5,363 nt of DNA from an uncultured Rubrobacteraceae bacterium (lineage in GTDB: Bacteria > Actinomycetota > Rubrobacteria > Rubrobacterales > Rubrobacteraceae): positions 1 to 5,363 of the forward strand of contig CADCUW010000311.1 in the NCBI GenBank assembly GCA_902805985.1. Reading direction: 5' to 3'. Each line of letters starts with the position of its first letter. Position 1 is the stretch's first letter. Positions 1 to 5,049 of the stretch are shown one piece after another. A program made the translations under genes and the position numbers. Below the pieces are notes generated by a model. It saw only the letters and a list, made by a program, of their open reading frames with translations. It was not told where the DNA came from and searched no databases.

Positions 1-375
1 GTTGGCGTAGCGGGTCTCGTTGCCGAAGAGGCGCATGGAGGCGGGGGCGCTGATGGGGACGCGCGAGACGGCGAGCGACCGGGTCGCGCGGCGGAAGGCG
101 TCGCGGTCGGAGGGCTCGCGGGGGGCGTAGTCCTCGTCGAGCCCGGCGTCCTCCATCGCGGAGATCACGGACCCCCTGGGGTAGTGGCCCTGCGGCACGC
201 TCATGTTTATGAGGGTGCCGAGGATCTTCAGCTTCGCGCGCGGCGCGCCGCGGGGATCCCCGTGGATCGTCCCGGCCCCCTCCGCGGCCTCCTTGGTCAG
301 GGCGATCACGTCCGCCCCGACCGCCTCGCTAAGCTCCCTCGCTTCCATACCGGGTGCCTCCTCTCTGTCGTTCAT
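1..375 (-). CDS. Uncharacterised protein, third gene of the MoxR-VWA operon (3' end outside window)
   Basis: The frame is open from the left edge to an ATG at 373-375, with a second in-frame ATG at 346-348. The second is the better start: a perfect GAGGAGG lies 8 nt upstream of it, the same arrangement as in the two genes before it, whereas the first ATG has only a weak purine run. Counted from 348, 116 residues are visible. The first 30 form a probable helix (MEARELSEAVGADVIALTK), followed by a basic stretch, RGAPRAKLK (about 33-41), then a segment resembling a small helical domain: YPRGSVISAMEDAGLDEDY (56-74) and RDAFRRATRS (82-91). I do not recognise the function. The RDAFRRAT motif faintly recalls the uncharacterised DUF6744 type, from memory and unverified. 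No signal peptide or membrane segment is visible. It follows the VWA gene by 35-62 nt on the same strand, so it is probably co-transcribed and may be a partner or substrate of the MoxR-VWA pair. That role is inference. Confidence 0.75.
   Translation of the reverse strand, partial: MNDREEAPGMEARELSEAVGADVIALTKEAAEGAGTIHGDPRGAPRAKLKILGTLINMSVPQGHYPRGSVISAMEDAGLDEDYAPREPSDRDAFRRATRSLAVSRVPISAPASMRLFGNETRYAN
357..363 (-). promoter_or_regulatory. Ribosome-binding site deciding the start of the third operon gene
   Basis: On the minus strand this reads GAGGAGG, 8 nt before the ATG at 346-348. The upstream ATG at 373-375 has no comparable site, so this motif argues for the 348 start. It would place the RBS inside the first codons of the longer alternative. 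Confidence 0.6.
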
Positions 376-410
376 GGGCTCTCTAAACCCCCTTCGTGGC
401 GGCTTTGCCT

Positions 411-2072
411 CTAGATCAGGCCGAAGACCTCGCCGGCCGCACCCATTGCGGGCCCGGCGAGGTCGGTGAGCGGCCAGACGTGGTCGGAGTAGCGGCCGAG
501 TTCGCCCGTTGAGGCGTAGCCGATCACCACGGAGAGGAGGCGCAGCTTGAGGCGCGCCTTCTCCGCGAGGAAGCCCTCCAGGAACCGGTCGTCCACGCGG
601 CACAGCTCGTCGGTGACGAGCACGAGGTCGGCGCCCCGGTACTCCGACTCGGCGGCGATCTCCAGGGCCCGGACGATGGCGGGCACGTAGTCCGTGCCGC
701 CGCCCGCGCTGACCGTGGCGACGCCCAGGAGCTTCCTCGCGTCCCGCTCGCCGGGGGCGAAGCGGGCCTCGTGGACGACCCGGGCGTTGAAGAAGAGGAC
801 GGCGGAGGCCCGCTTGGGCGCGCCCCCGCGGCCGGCGGCCAGGTCCACGAGCCCCAGGGCCACGGCCGTCGCCCACTCCATCTTCTTGTGCGCCGAAGGC
901 GAAGCCGGGGACGAGGCCGAAGGGGATCCCCCGCCGAAGGGGTCGTCCATCGACCCCGAGCAGTCGACGAGGGCGATCAGGGGGCCCTTCTTCTCCTTCT
1001 CCTTGCCGCGCAGTTCCCACGAGAGCGACTCGCCGCGGGCGAGCCGGCCCAGGGCCGCCAGGGACCGCTCCTCCTGCGGGGAGGCGATGAGGGCGAGCTC
1101 CGAGGGCAGGAGGCGCGCGAGATCTCCGGAGAGCTCTACGGAGTGGACCTCGTCGCGGCGCTCGCGGACCTTCTCCCGCGCCTTCTGGCGGGCCAGGAAC
1201 CGCATCTTGCCGACCAGGTCGATGAGGCGCCCCATCTCCTGGGCGGAGAGGGCCTTCAGCAGGCGCAGCCTGTCCCCGAGGGGGACTCGCTTCAGGTCGG
1301 CGGGCGTGAGGCCCCATCCGGCGAGCGCGCCGGCGAGGTTCTCGGCCTCCTCGCGGCCGGCGTTCGCCGCGGCGCGCGCGGCCCGGCGGGCGTCGCGCCC
1401 GGGCAGCTCTGGCGACGGCCCCGGGGGCGTCTCGCCTTCGGCGTCCTCCTGCTCCTCGTCCGGCTGGGGCGCTGCCTGGGGCGCTGCCTGAGGCTCTCCC
1501 TGTGGCGCGTCCGGAGGGTCGTCCTCGGGGCCGGGGAAGGCGGGCGGCTGCTTGGCGGCCTCGTCGAAGAATTCGGCCAGGGAGGGGCGGTTCTTTATCT
1601 CCTCGAGGAGCCGCTCGCCGGCGGCGAGGGCGGAGAGGGCGCTCGCGGGGACGTCGAGCCTCGTGGTCGCGCGGGCGCGGTAGGTGTCGGGGTCGTCGAG
1701 CGTCCTCTCCACGAACGGGCGGTTGGCGCGGCGGTGGCGGGGCTCGACGCCGGTCTCCGGGAGGAGGTCCGGCTGGGCCTTGAAGTACGAGAGGAAGAGG
1801 TCCTCGAGGAGCGCCGGGAAGGTGGAGGGGGCTTCCTCGTCCCCCCGCAGGGAGGAGAGCTCCGCAGAGGCCTCGAGGATCTCGCCCCACAGCCGCCGGT
1901 CGTAGCGGTCGTGGTCGAGGTTCTGCTCGGGGAGGGAGCTGGCCGCGGGTCCCCGGGAGAGGGGGGATTCCCCTCCTCCTAGAAGGCCTTCTATCTCGCG
2001 CAGCTCTTCTTCATTGGGGCCCCCCTTCGGGTCATCGCCCGAGGGGTCGGGTCCGTGGGTCTGGTCGGCCAT
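411..2072 (-). CDS. VWA (von Willebrand A) protein, ViaA-like partner of a MoxR ATPase
   Basis: Encodes 553 residues and starts at an ATG preceded by GAGGAGG at 8 nt. An acidic, Gly/Pro-rich N-terminus (1-45) leads into a helical region (about 50-175). A low-complexity Pro/Gln/Glu/Ala linker (about 175-225) follows, then a charged helical segment (about 225-310), and a C-terminal VWA domain (about 363-553). The MIDAS metal site is complete: DCSGS at 370-374, the threonine in GGGTD (T460) and the aspartate in LVTDE (D488). Just before the domain, DLARLLPSELALIA (317-330) matches the characteristic LLPTELA segment of E. coli ViaA, and SDHVWPL near the C-terminus corresponds to ViaA's FDHIW. ViaA works with the AAA+ ATPase RavA, and here a RavA-like ATPase gene lies 85 nt upstream on the same strand. 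The role is probably target or adaptor binding through the metal site, in the cytoplasm. Odd points are the long linker and a Ser/Pro/Gly/Ala insert (376-396) directly after the MIDAS motif. The specific target cannot be told. Confidence 0.93.
   Translation of the reverse strand: MADQTHGPDPSGDDPKGGPNEEELREIEGLLGGGESPLSRGPAASSLPEQNLDHDRYDRRLWGEILEASAELSSLRGDEEAPSTFPALLEDLFLSYFKAQPDLLPETGVEPRHRRANRPFVERTLDDPDTYRARATTRLDVPASALSALAAGERLLEEIKNRPSLAEFFDEAAKQPPAFPGPEDDPPDAPQGEPQAAPQAAPQPDEEQEDAEGETPPGPSPELPGRDARRAARAAANAGREEAENLAGALAGWGLTPADLKRVPLGDRLRLLKALSAQEMGRLIDLVGKMRFLARQKAREKVRERRDEVHSVELSGDLARLLPSELALIASPQEERSLAALGRLARGESLSWELRGKEKEKKGPLIALVDCSGSMDDPFGGGSPSASSPASPSAHKKMEWATAVALGLVDLAAGRGGAPKRASAVLFFNARVVHEARFAPGERDARKLLGVATVSAGGGTDYVPAIVRALEIAAESEYRGADLVLVTDELCRVDDRFLEGFLAEKARLKLRLLSVVIGYASTGELGRYSDHVWPLTDLAGPAMGAAGEVFGLI
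1465..1488 (-). repeat. Two tandem 12-bp units inside the VWA linker
   Basis: The plus strand shows TGGGGCGCTGCC twice in a row (1465-1476 and 1477-1488). On the coding strand this gives repeated Ala-Ala-Pro-Gln in the linker around residues 195-203. It looks like slippage expansion of a flexible spacer between the N-terminal helical part and the VWA half, and has no evident regulatory role. Confidence 0.8.
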
Positions 2073-2157
2073 GATGGATGCCTCCTCCTCTGGTCCGCGC
2101 GGCGTGTGGCGTGGCGTACGTCGTGGGCCGCGGTCGTCGCGAGCCCGGGGACTCGGC
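2073..2157 (-). promoter_or_regulatory. Intergenic spacer between the ATPase and VWA genes with a strong RBS
   Basis: These 85 bases hold no gene. The only clear element is the VWA gene's ribosome-binding site, GAGGAGG at 2081-2087, 8 nt before the ATG. I see no convincing promoter and no hairpin with a T-run, so read-through from the ATPase gene is the simplest reading. Confidence 0.5.
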
Positions 2158-3339
2158 TCAGTCCTCGACGCCCAGGCAGCGGGCCAGGACTTCGCGGTTT
2201 TTGTCCTTGACGTTCGTCAGGGTGGTGTCGATGGCGCCGGTGGAGCGGCCGGAGTCCTGGGCGCGGGTTCGCAGGGACAGAAGCTTGTCCTGGATGCCCT
2301 TGAGCTTGCGGTTCGCCTCGGCGCCCTTGGAGGACCGCTCGAGCTCGTCGGCGTTAAGGGCGTTCGCGGCGACCTCGTCGGCCTCGTCGGCGAGGTCTTG
2401 GGCGTCCTTCAGGAAGGGGTTCGCGCGGGAGAGGATGGCGTCGCGCACCTTCGGGATGTCGTCCGGGTCCTCCCAGAGGGCGTGCATGAGGGGGGCCAGG
2501 TCCTCCTCGGTGGCGAAGTCCCTGCCGGCGAGGTAGGCGGACGCCCTGACGAGGTCGCCGCCCTTGTCGAAGCGGCGCACGCTGGGCTCTATGCCCTCCT
2601 CGGCGAGGGCGTGGCGGACCTCGGTGATCTGCGGCGCCACCGAGGACAGCTCGACGCCCCCGGCCCACGCGCGGGCGGCCCTGATCTCGTCCAGGGATAC
2701 GCCGGTCGGCGCGGCGTTCGCGGCGTGCGCCGCCGTCTTGCGCAGGAGGATGGCCTCGAAGTTGCGGTCGTCCCGCACGGGCTCGACGAGGTGGCGGACG
2801 AGGAAGCGGTCGTAGAGGGCGCCCAGCTCCTCGCGGTCCTCGGGCATCTCGTTGGAGGCGGCGACGCACATCTCCAGGGGGACGGTCTGCCAGGCGGTGC
2901 CGTTCTTGTAGAGGCCCTCGTTGAGGATCGGGAGCATGCCGTTGAGGACGCTCGAGTTGCACTTGAAGATCTCGTCGATAAAGGCGACCGTCGCCTCGGG
3001 GAGCATGCCGGAGGTGTTCTGCTCGTAGCGGTCGTCTTTGAGGGCGGAGAGCTTGTCCGGGCCGAAGACGAGGGCGGGGGTGGCGTGGCGGGTGAGGAGG
3101 ACGGAGAAGTACGAGCCCGAGTCGATGCGGTCGCACAGGGCGCGCGAGAGGGCGCTCTTGGCGGTGCCCGGGCTCCCGAGCAGCAGCAGGTGCTCGCCGG
3201 CGACGAGGGCCAAAATGAGGCTCCTGACCTCTTCGCGGCGCTCCAGGACGGAGGCGTTGAGTTCGTCCTCGATCTTCAGCAGTTTCGCCCGGGGGTCGGC
3301 GCTCGGCGCGATCGCCGCCGTCTGTTGGCCTGCTTGCAT
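2158..3339 (-). CDS. MoxR-family AAA+ ATPase, RavA-like, without the LARA domain
   Basis: Encodes 393 residues and starts at an ATG with GAGGAGG 8 nt upstream. The AAA+ core is complete. Walker A is GSPGTAKS (55-62), Walker B is FIDEIF (120-125, with D122 and E123), and sensor 1 is N163 in AASNEMPE. The arginine-finger region is YDRFLVR (176-182), and a sensor-2-like arginine pair is at 255-256. Between the Walker motifs, TRHATPALVFGP (83-94) and ALKDDRYEQNTSGMLPEA (99-116) follow E. coli RavA almost step by step (TRFSTPEEVFGP; LTSGYLPEA), as does NGMLPILNEGLYKNG (133-147). This supports the RavA branch of MoxR. MoxR ATPases form hexamers and hydrolyse ATP to remodel protein complexes with VWA partners; such a partner is encoded next. 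RavA is about 500 residues with a C-terminal LARA domain; here about 80 charged helical residues (about 310-390) follow the core and no LARA domain fits. It is first in its cluster, after a 281-nt gap. The family call is secure; the target is unknown. Confidence 0.95.
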   Translation of the reverse strand: MQAGQQTAAIAPSADPRAKLLKIEDELNASVLERREEVRSLILALVAGEHLLLLGSPGTAKSALSRALCDRIDSGSYFSVLLTRHATPALVFGPDKLSALKDDRYEQNTSGMLPEATVAFIDEIFKCNSSVLNGMLPILNEGLYKNGTAWQTVPLEMCVAASNEMPEDREELGALYDRFLVRHLVEPVRDDRNFEAILLRKTAAHAANAAPTGVSLDEIRAARAWAGGVELSSVAPQITEVRHALAEEGIEPSVRRFDKGGDLVRASAYLAGRDFATEEDLAPLMHALWEDPDDIPKVRDAILSRANPFLKDAQDLADEADEVAANALNADELERSSKGAEANRKLKGIQDKLLSLRTRAQDSGRSTGAIDTTLTNVKDKNREVLARCLGVED

Positions 3340-3620
3340 GTGCTGGTCCTCCTCGCTCGTCGGGGCCGCGTCTCGGCTTCGGGGAGCCGACCGGACCCCC
3401 GAGAGAGGGGAAAGGAGGGGACGATGGGGAAGAACCCACCGAGAGGGTACGGGGGTCCGTGCCGGCTCGCCCGCCAGGGCGGCACGGACCCCGCCAACGC
3501 GGCGAAGGGGGTAGACGTAAGGAGGCGGCCGAGGTCCTTACCCCGTTCCCGGGGCGGTCTCGTGGGCCCAGCCCTTATCTTGGCGGACGCTAGGGCCGGT
3601 GGGGAACCCGCGTTCGGGCC
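3340..3620. other. Gene-poor intergenic region between two minus-strand clusters
   Basis: These 281 bases separate the stop of the 77-residue gene from the ATPase start. Contents seen: the ATPase RBS GAGGAGG (3348-3354); a 6-bp inverted repeat TCGGCT / AGCCGA (3373-3378 / 3385-3390); a perfect 12-bp inverted repeat (3452-3463 / 3481-3492); a 5-bp hairpin CCCCG-TTCC-CGGGG (3541-3554); and a doubtful plus-strand small ORF (3424-3624). I could not find a convincing -35/-10 pair. It is the likeliest place in the window for a terminator, a promoter or a structured leader. Confidence 0.5.
3452..3492. terminator. Strong 12-bp inverted repeat, possible terminator or leader structure
   Basis: GGGGTCCGTGCC (3452-3463) and GGCACGGACCCC (3481-3492) are perfect reverse complements separated by 17 nt. 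Inside the loop, GCCC (3469-3472) and GGGC (3477-3480) can pair again around a GCCA tetraloop, lengthening the stem across a bulge. On the minus strand it lies about 130 nt after the stop of the 77-residue gene and about 110 nt before the ATPase start. There is no T-run on either side, so an intrinsic terminator of the classical type is not shown; U-poor hairpins do occur in high-GC bacteria. A regulator binding site or a 5' leader structure is the alternative. Confidence 0.45.
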
Positions 3621-3854
3621 TTAACCTTCCTCCCACGTCTCGGATTCGTGGCCCAGTATCTCCACCCCGATGTCCAGGGGCGCGGGGCCCTCGTTGCCGA
3701 GCACGAGAGCCTCCAGGACGGCGGCGCCGGTGGACGCGAGGTCGTCGTCCGGGTCGCCGCCGGTGGCGAGCCAGCGCTCCCTGGCGTAGGCCCGTAACAC
3801 CTCCTCGTCATACACCTCGACTTTCACGCAGACGCTGACGATCTTCCTGACCAC
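3621..3854 (-). CDS. Small acidic protein of unknown function (77 aa)
   Basis: Starts at GTG with GGGGAGG 8 nt upstream. That ribosome-binding site sits inside the last codons of the zinc-ribbon gene, whose stop is only 3 nt before this start, so the two are probably translationally coupled. The protein opens with a likely beta strand, IVSVCVKVEVY (5-15), followed by a helix, DEEVLRAYARERWLA (16-30), then an acidic loop (GDPDDD, 33-38), a second helix (AAVLEALVLG, 44-53) and PLDIGVEILG (59-68) with an acidic tail. The strand-helix pattern ending in LDIGVEIL resembles short hypothetical proteins I associate with plasmids, but I cannot name a family. It is the last gene of the right-hand cluster. 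No catalytic motif, membrane segment or signal peptide is seen. Confidence 0.8.
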   Translation of the reverse strand: MVRKIVSVCVKVEVYDEEVLRAYARERWLATGGDPDDDLASTGAAVLEALVLGNEGPAPLDIGVEILGHESETWEEG

Positions 3855-3857
3855 GGT

Positions 3858-4250
3858 CTAGGCCTCCCCAGCGCTCGCGTCGTACCCTTCGGCGAGCTTC
3901 GCGTCCGCCTCCACGGCGGCGAGCGCCGCCACGGCGTCCGCGCACAGACCCTTCTGCACGCCCCCGGGCGCCCCCAGGTTTCGCTCCCGCTCCAGGATGT
4001 GCCTGACGCGACGGACGGCCGCCACGAGGTCCCGCGAGGAGGCCAGAGGCTCGGCGTCGAAGTCCTCGACGGTGCCCGCGAAGCCGCAGTCTTTACAACG
4101 CGCCGGGCTTTGGCCGGTCCACTCCATGTCCCCGGGACGGTCGTCTGTGACGTCGCCCGCGGCGTTGACGTGGGCGGTGCCCACCATGGTGAACTCGAAG
4201 GCGAGTTCGTCGCCGTGGCACTCGGGGCACTCGTAAAGCTTGTCGCTCAC
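3858..4250 (-). CDS. Zinc-ribbon protein of unknown function (130 aa)
   Basis: Starts at GTG after AAGGAGG with a short 4-nt spacer. Two cysteine pairs, CPEC (8-11) and CKDCG (52-56), about 40 residues apart, make a classic C4 zinc ribbon; the intervening stretch (about 16-47) would form the beta strands. The C-terminal half (about 65-130) is helical and charged, with RDLVAAVRRVRHILERE (73-89) and an alanine-rich helix AVAALAAVEADAKLAEG (107-123). Zinc ribbons of this type commonly bind nucleic acid or act as structural knuckles; nothing here shows which. It is cytoplasmic by lack of signal or membrane segments. It sits 67 nt after the double-module protein and 3 nt before the 77-residue gene, so the three are probably co-expressed. 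The zinc-ribbon fold is well supported; the biological role is not. Confidence 0.85.
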   Translation of the reverse strand: MSDKLYECPECHGDELAFEFTMVGTAHVNAAGDVTDDRPGDMEWTGQSPARCKDCGFAGTVEDFDAEPLASSRDLVAAVRRVRHILERERNLGAPGGVQKGLCADAVAALAAVEADAKLAEGYDASAGEA

Positions 4251-4317
4251 CGTTCCTCCTTAGATCTTTGGGCGTTCGTTGACGGGGGGGTGCGCGAGGG
4301 CATCCCTACGCCGGGGG
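4251..4317. other. 67-nt spacer with the zinc-ribbon gene's RBS
   Basis: The spacer lies between the stop of the double-module gene and the zinc-ribbon start. It carries AAGGAGG (4255-4261 on the minus strand), only 4 nt from the GTG. No promoter or terminator is evident. Confidence 0.5.
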
Positions 4318-5049
4318 TTATCGGGCCGCGGTCCCAGCTTCCTGGGCTTCGAGCTCCCGGCTGAGTGGCCGGGCGTCAGCCATCCAGCGCTCGCGCCGGA
4401 TCCGGCGGAGCCAGTCGGCGGCCGTCGGGAGGACACCGAACTCCTCGGCCAGGTGGCGCTCGGCGACCCAGCGGACGGGGATGGTCCTCCCCGTTGAGAG
4501 CGTCATGGCGCGGCCGAAGTGTTCCTCGCACTCCCTAACGCCCGTGGTGTGGTGTCTCAGGGCCCGGTGCCTCGGGTCGGCCCCGGGCATCTCGGCCGCC
4601 GTCTCGTCGAAGAAGCGGTGGACGGCCAGGTACTCCTCCGGCTCCCCGCCCCACCGCTTCGCCGAGGCCTCGGCCTGGTCGGCGGCGACGAGGGCCGGTC
4701 GGTCCGTAGGGGGCGCGGGTTCGAGACGCGAGAGCCAGTCGAGGGGCGCGGGTATGCGGCCGTGATCCTCGAGGACGTGGCCTTCGGCGACGAGGCGGGT
4801 GGGCACCCCGGGGCCGGCCGCGGTGGTGAGCGTCTCTCCGAAGAGGAGGACGCAACGCTCGATGCCGAAGGTGTGGTGCCTGAGGGCGCGGTGGCGGAAG
4901 TCCCCGACGTTCTCTTTGCTCGTCGCGTCGAAGAACTCGTGGACCTCTACGAAGTCCTCGGGCATCCCCCCGAGCCTGCGCGCGGAGCTGACGGCGTGGT
5001 GGTAAGCGGTTGCCACAGCGATCAGAGCGCCCTCTCGAAGGGGACCCAC
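4318..5049 (-). CDS. Protein with two tandem DUF6915-like histidine-rich modules
   Basis: Up to 243 residues, built from two similar modules (about 16-110 and 124-223) joined by a Pro-rich linker. Each contains (L/W)GG.PE(D/E), VH.FFD, a RHRALRHHT block (52-60 and 160-168), a G(V/I)(R/E)..C..(H/L)FG segment, P.R(L/W)VAE.H and a final (L/V)P...DWL. These features match, from memory, the uncharacterised DUF6915 family, whose members are usually single modules of about 100 residues. The conserved histidines suggest metal binding or catalysis, but no enzyme activity is known to me. The first copy keeps the YHHAVSSAR opening (16-24); the second has ADQAEASAK there and has lost the two histidines, so the copies have probably diverged in function. 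The GTG at 5047-5049 overlaps the upstream gene by 28 nt and has a weak RBS. An in-frame GTG at 5014-5016 (residue 12), 5 nt after the upstream stop and just before the conserved YHH, is a good alternative. Co-expressed with its neighbours. Confidence 0.85.
   Translation of the reverse strand: MGPLREGALIAVATAYHHAVSSARRLGGMPEDFVEVHEFFDATSKENVGDFRHRALRHHTFGIERCVLLFGETLTTAAGPGVPTRLVAEGHVLEDHGRIPAPLDWLSRLEPAPPTDRPALVAADQAEASAKRWGGEPEEYLAVHRFFDETAAEMPGADPRHRALRHHTTGVRECEEHFGRAMTLSTGRTIPVRWVAERHLAEEFGVLPTAADWLRRIRRERWMADARPLSRELEAQEAGTAAR
4381..4680 (-). repeat. Second copy of the duplicated protein module
   Basis: Covers residues about 124-223 of the double-module protein. It aligns with the first copy through the identical RHRALRHHT block and the FF-D, P.R.VAE.H and DWL positions. 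It lacks the N-terminal YHH of the first copy and ends in RERWM. Confidence 0.8.
4720..5004 (-). repeat. First copy of the duplicated protein module
   Basis: Covers residues about 16-110. It has the full set of conserved positions including YHH (16-18), H37, RHR/RHH (52-59) and H91. Nucleotide similarity to the second copy persists only around the RHRALRHHT codons, so the duplication looks old. Confidence 0.8.

Noticed and set aside
694..1982. Long plus-strand frames (265 and 403 codons) opposite the VWA gene
   Set aside because: They are Arg/Ala/Gly-rich, overlap each other, and lie antisense to a protein with an intact MIDAS motif and ViaA-like segments.
3373..3390. 6-bp inverted repeat TCGGCT / AGCCGA as an intrinsic terminator
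   Set aside because: The stem is short, there is no T-run on either strand, and it lies in the ATPase leader. It could easily be chance in such GC-rich sequence.
2354..3439. 361-codon minus-strand frame overlapping the ATPase gene
   Set aside because: It is extremely Arg/Pro-rich with no motif. It is the alternative-frame shadow of the ATPase coding sequence.
3444..3449. TACCCT on the minus strand as a -10 box for the ATPase operon
   Set aside because: No acceptable -35 element lies 16-18 nt upstream; that position falls inside the GC-rich hairpin loop.
2014..3624. 536-codon plus-strand open frame opposite the ATPase gene
   Set aside because: It is antisense to a gene with complete AAA+ motifs. 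The translation is a Val/Gly/Glu/Leu-rich shadow without domains, as expected opposite high-GC coding sequence.
3590..3811. 73-codon minus-strand frame overlapping the 77-residue gene
   Set aside because: It is low-complexity and Arg/Thr/Pro-rich. The alternative frame has a good RBS and a normal composition.
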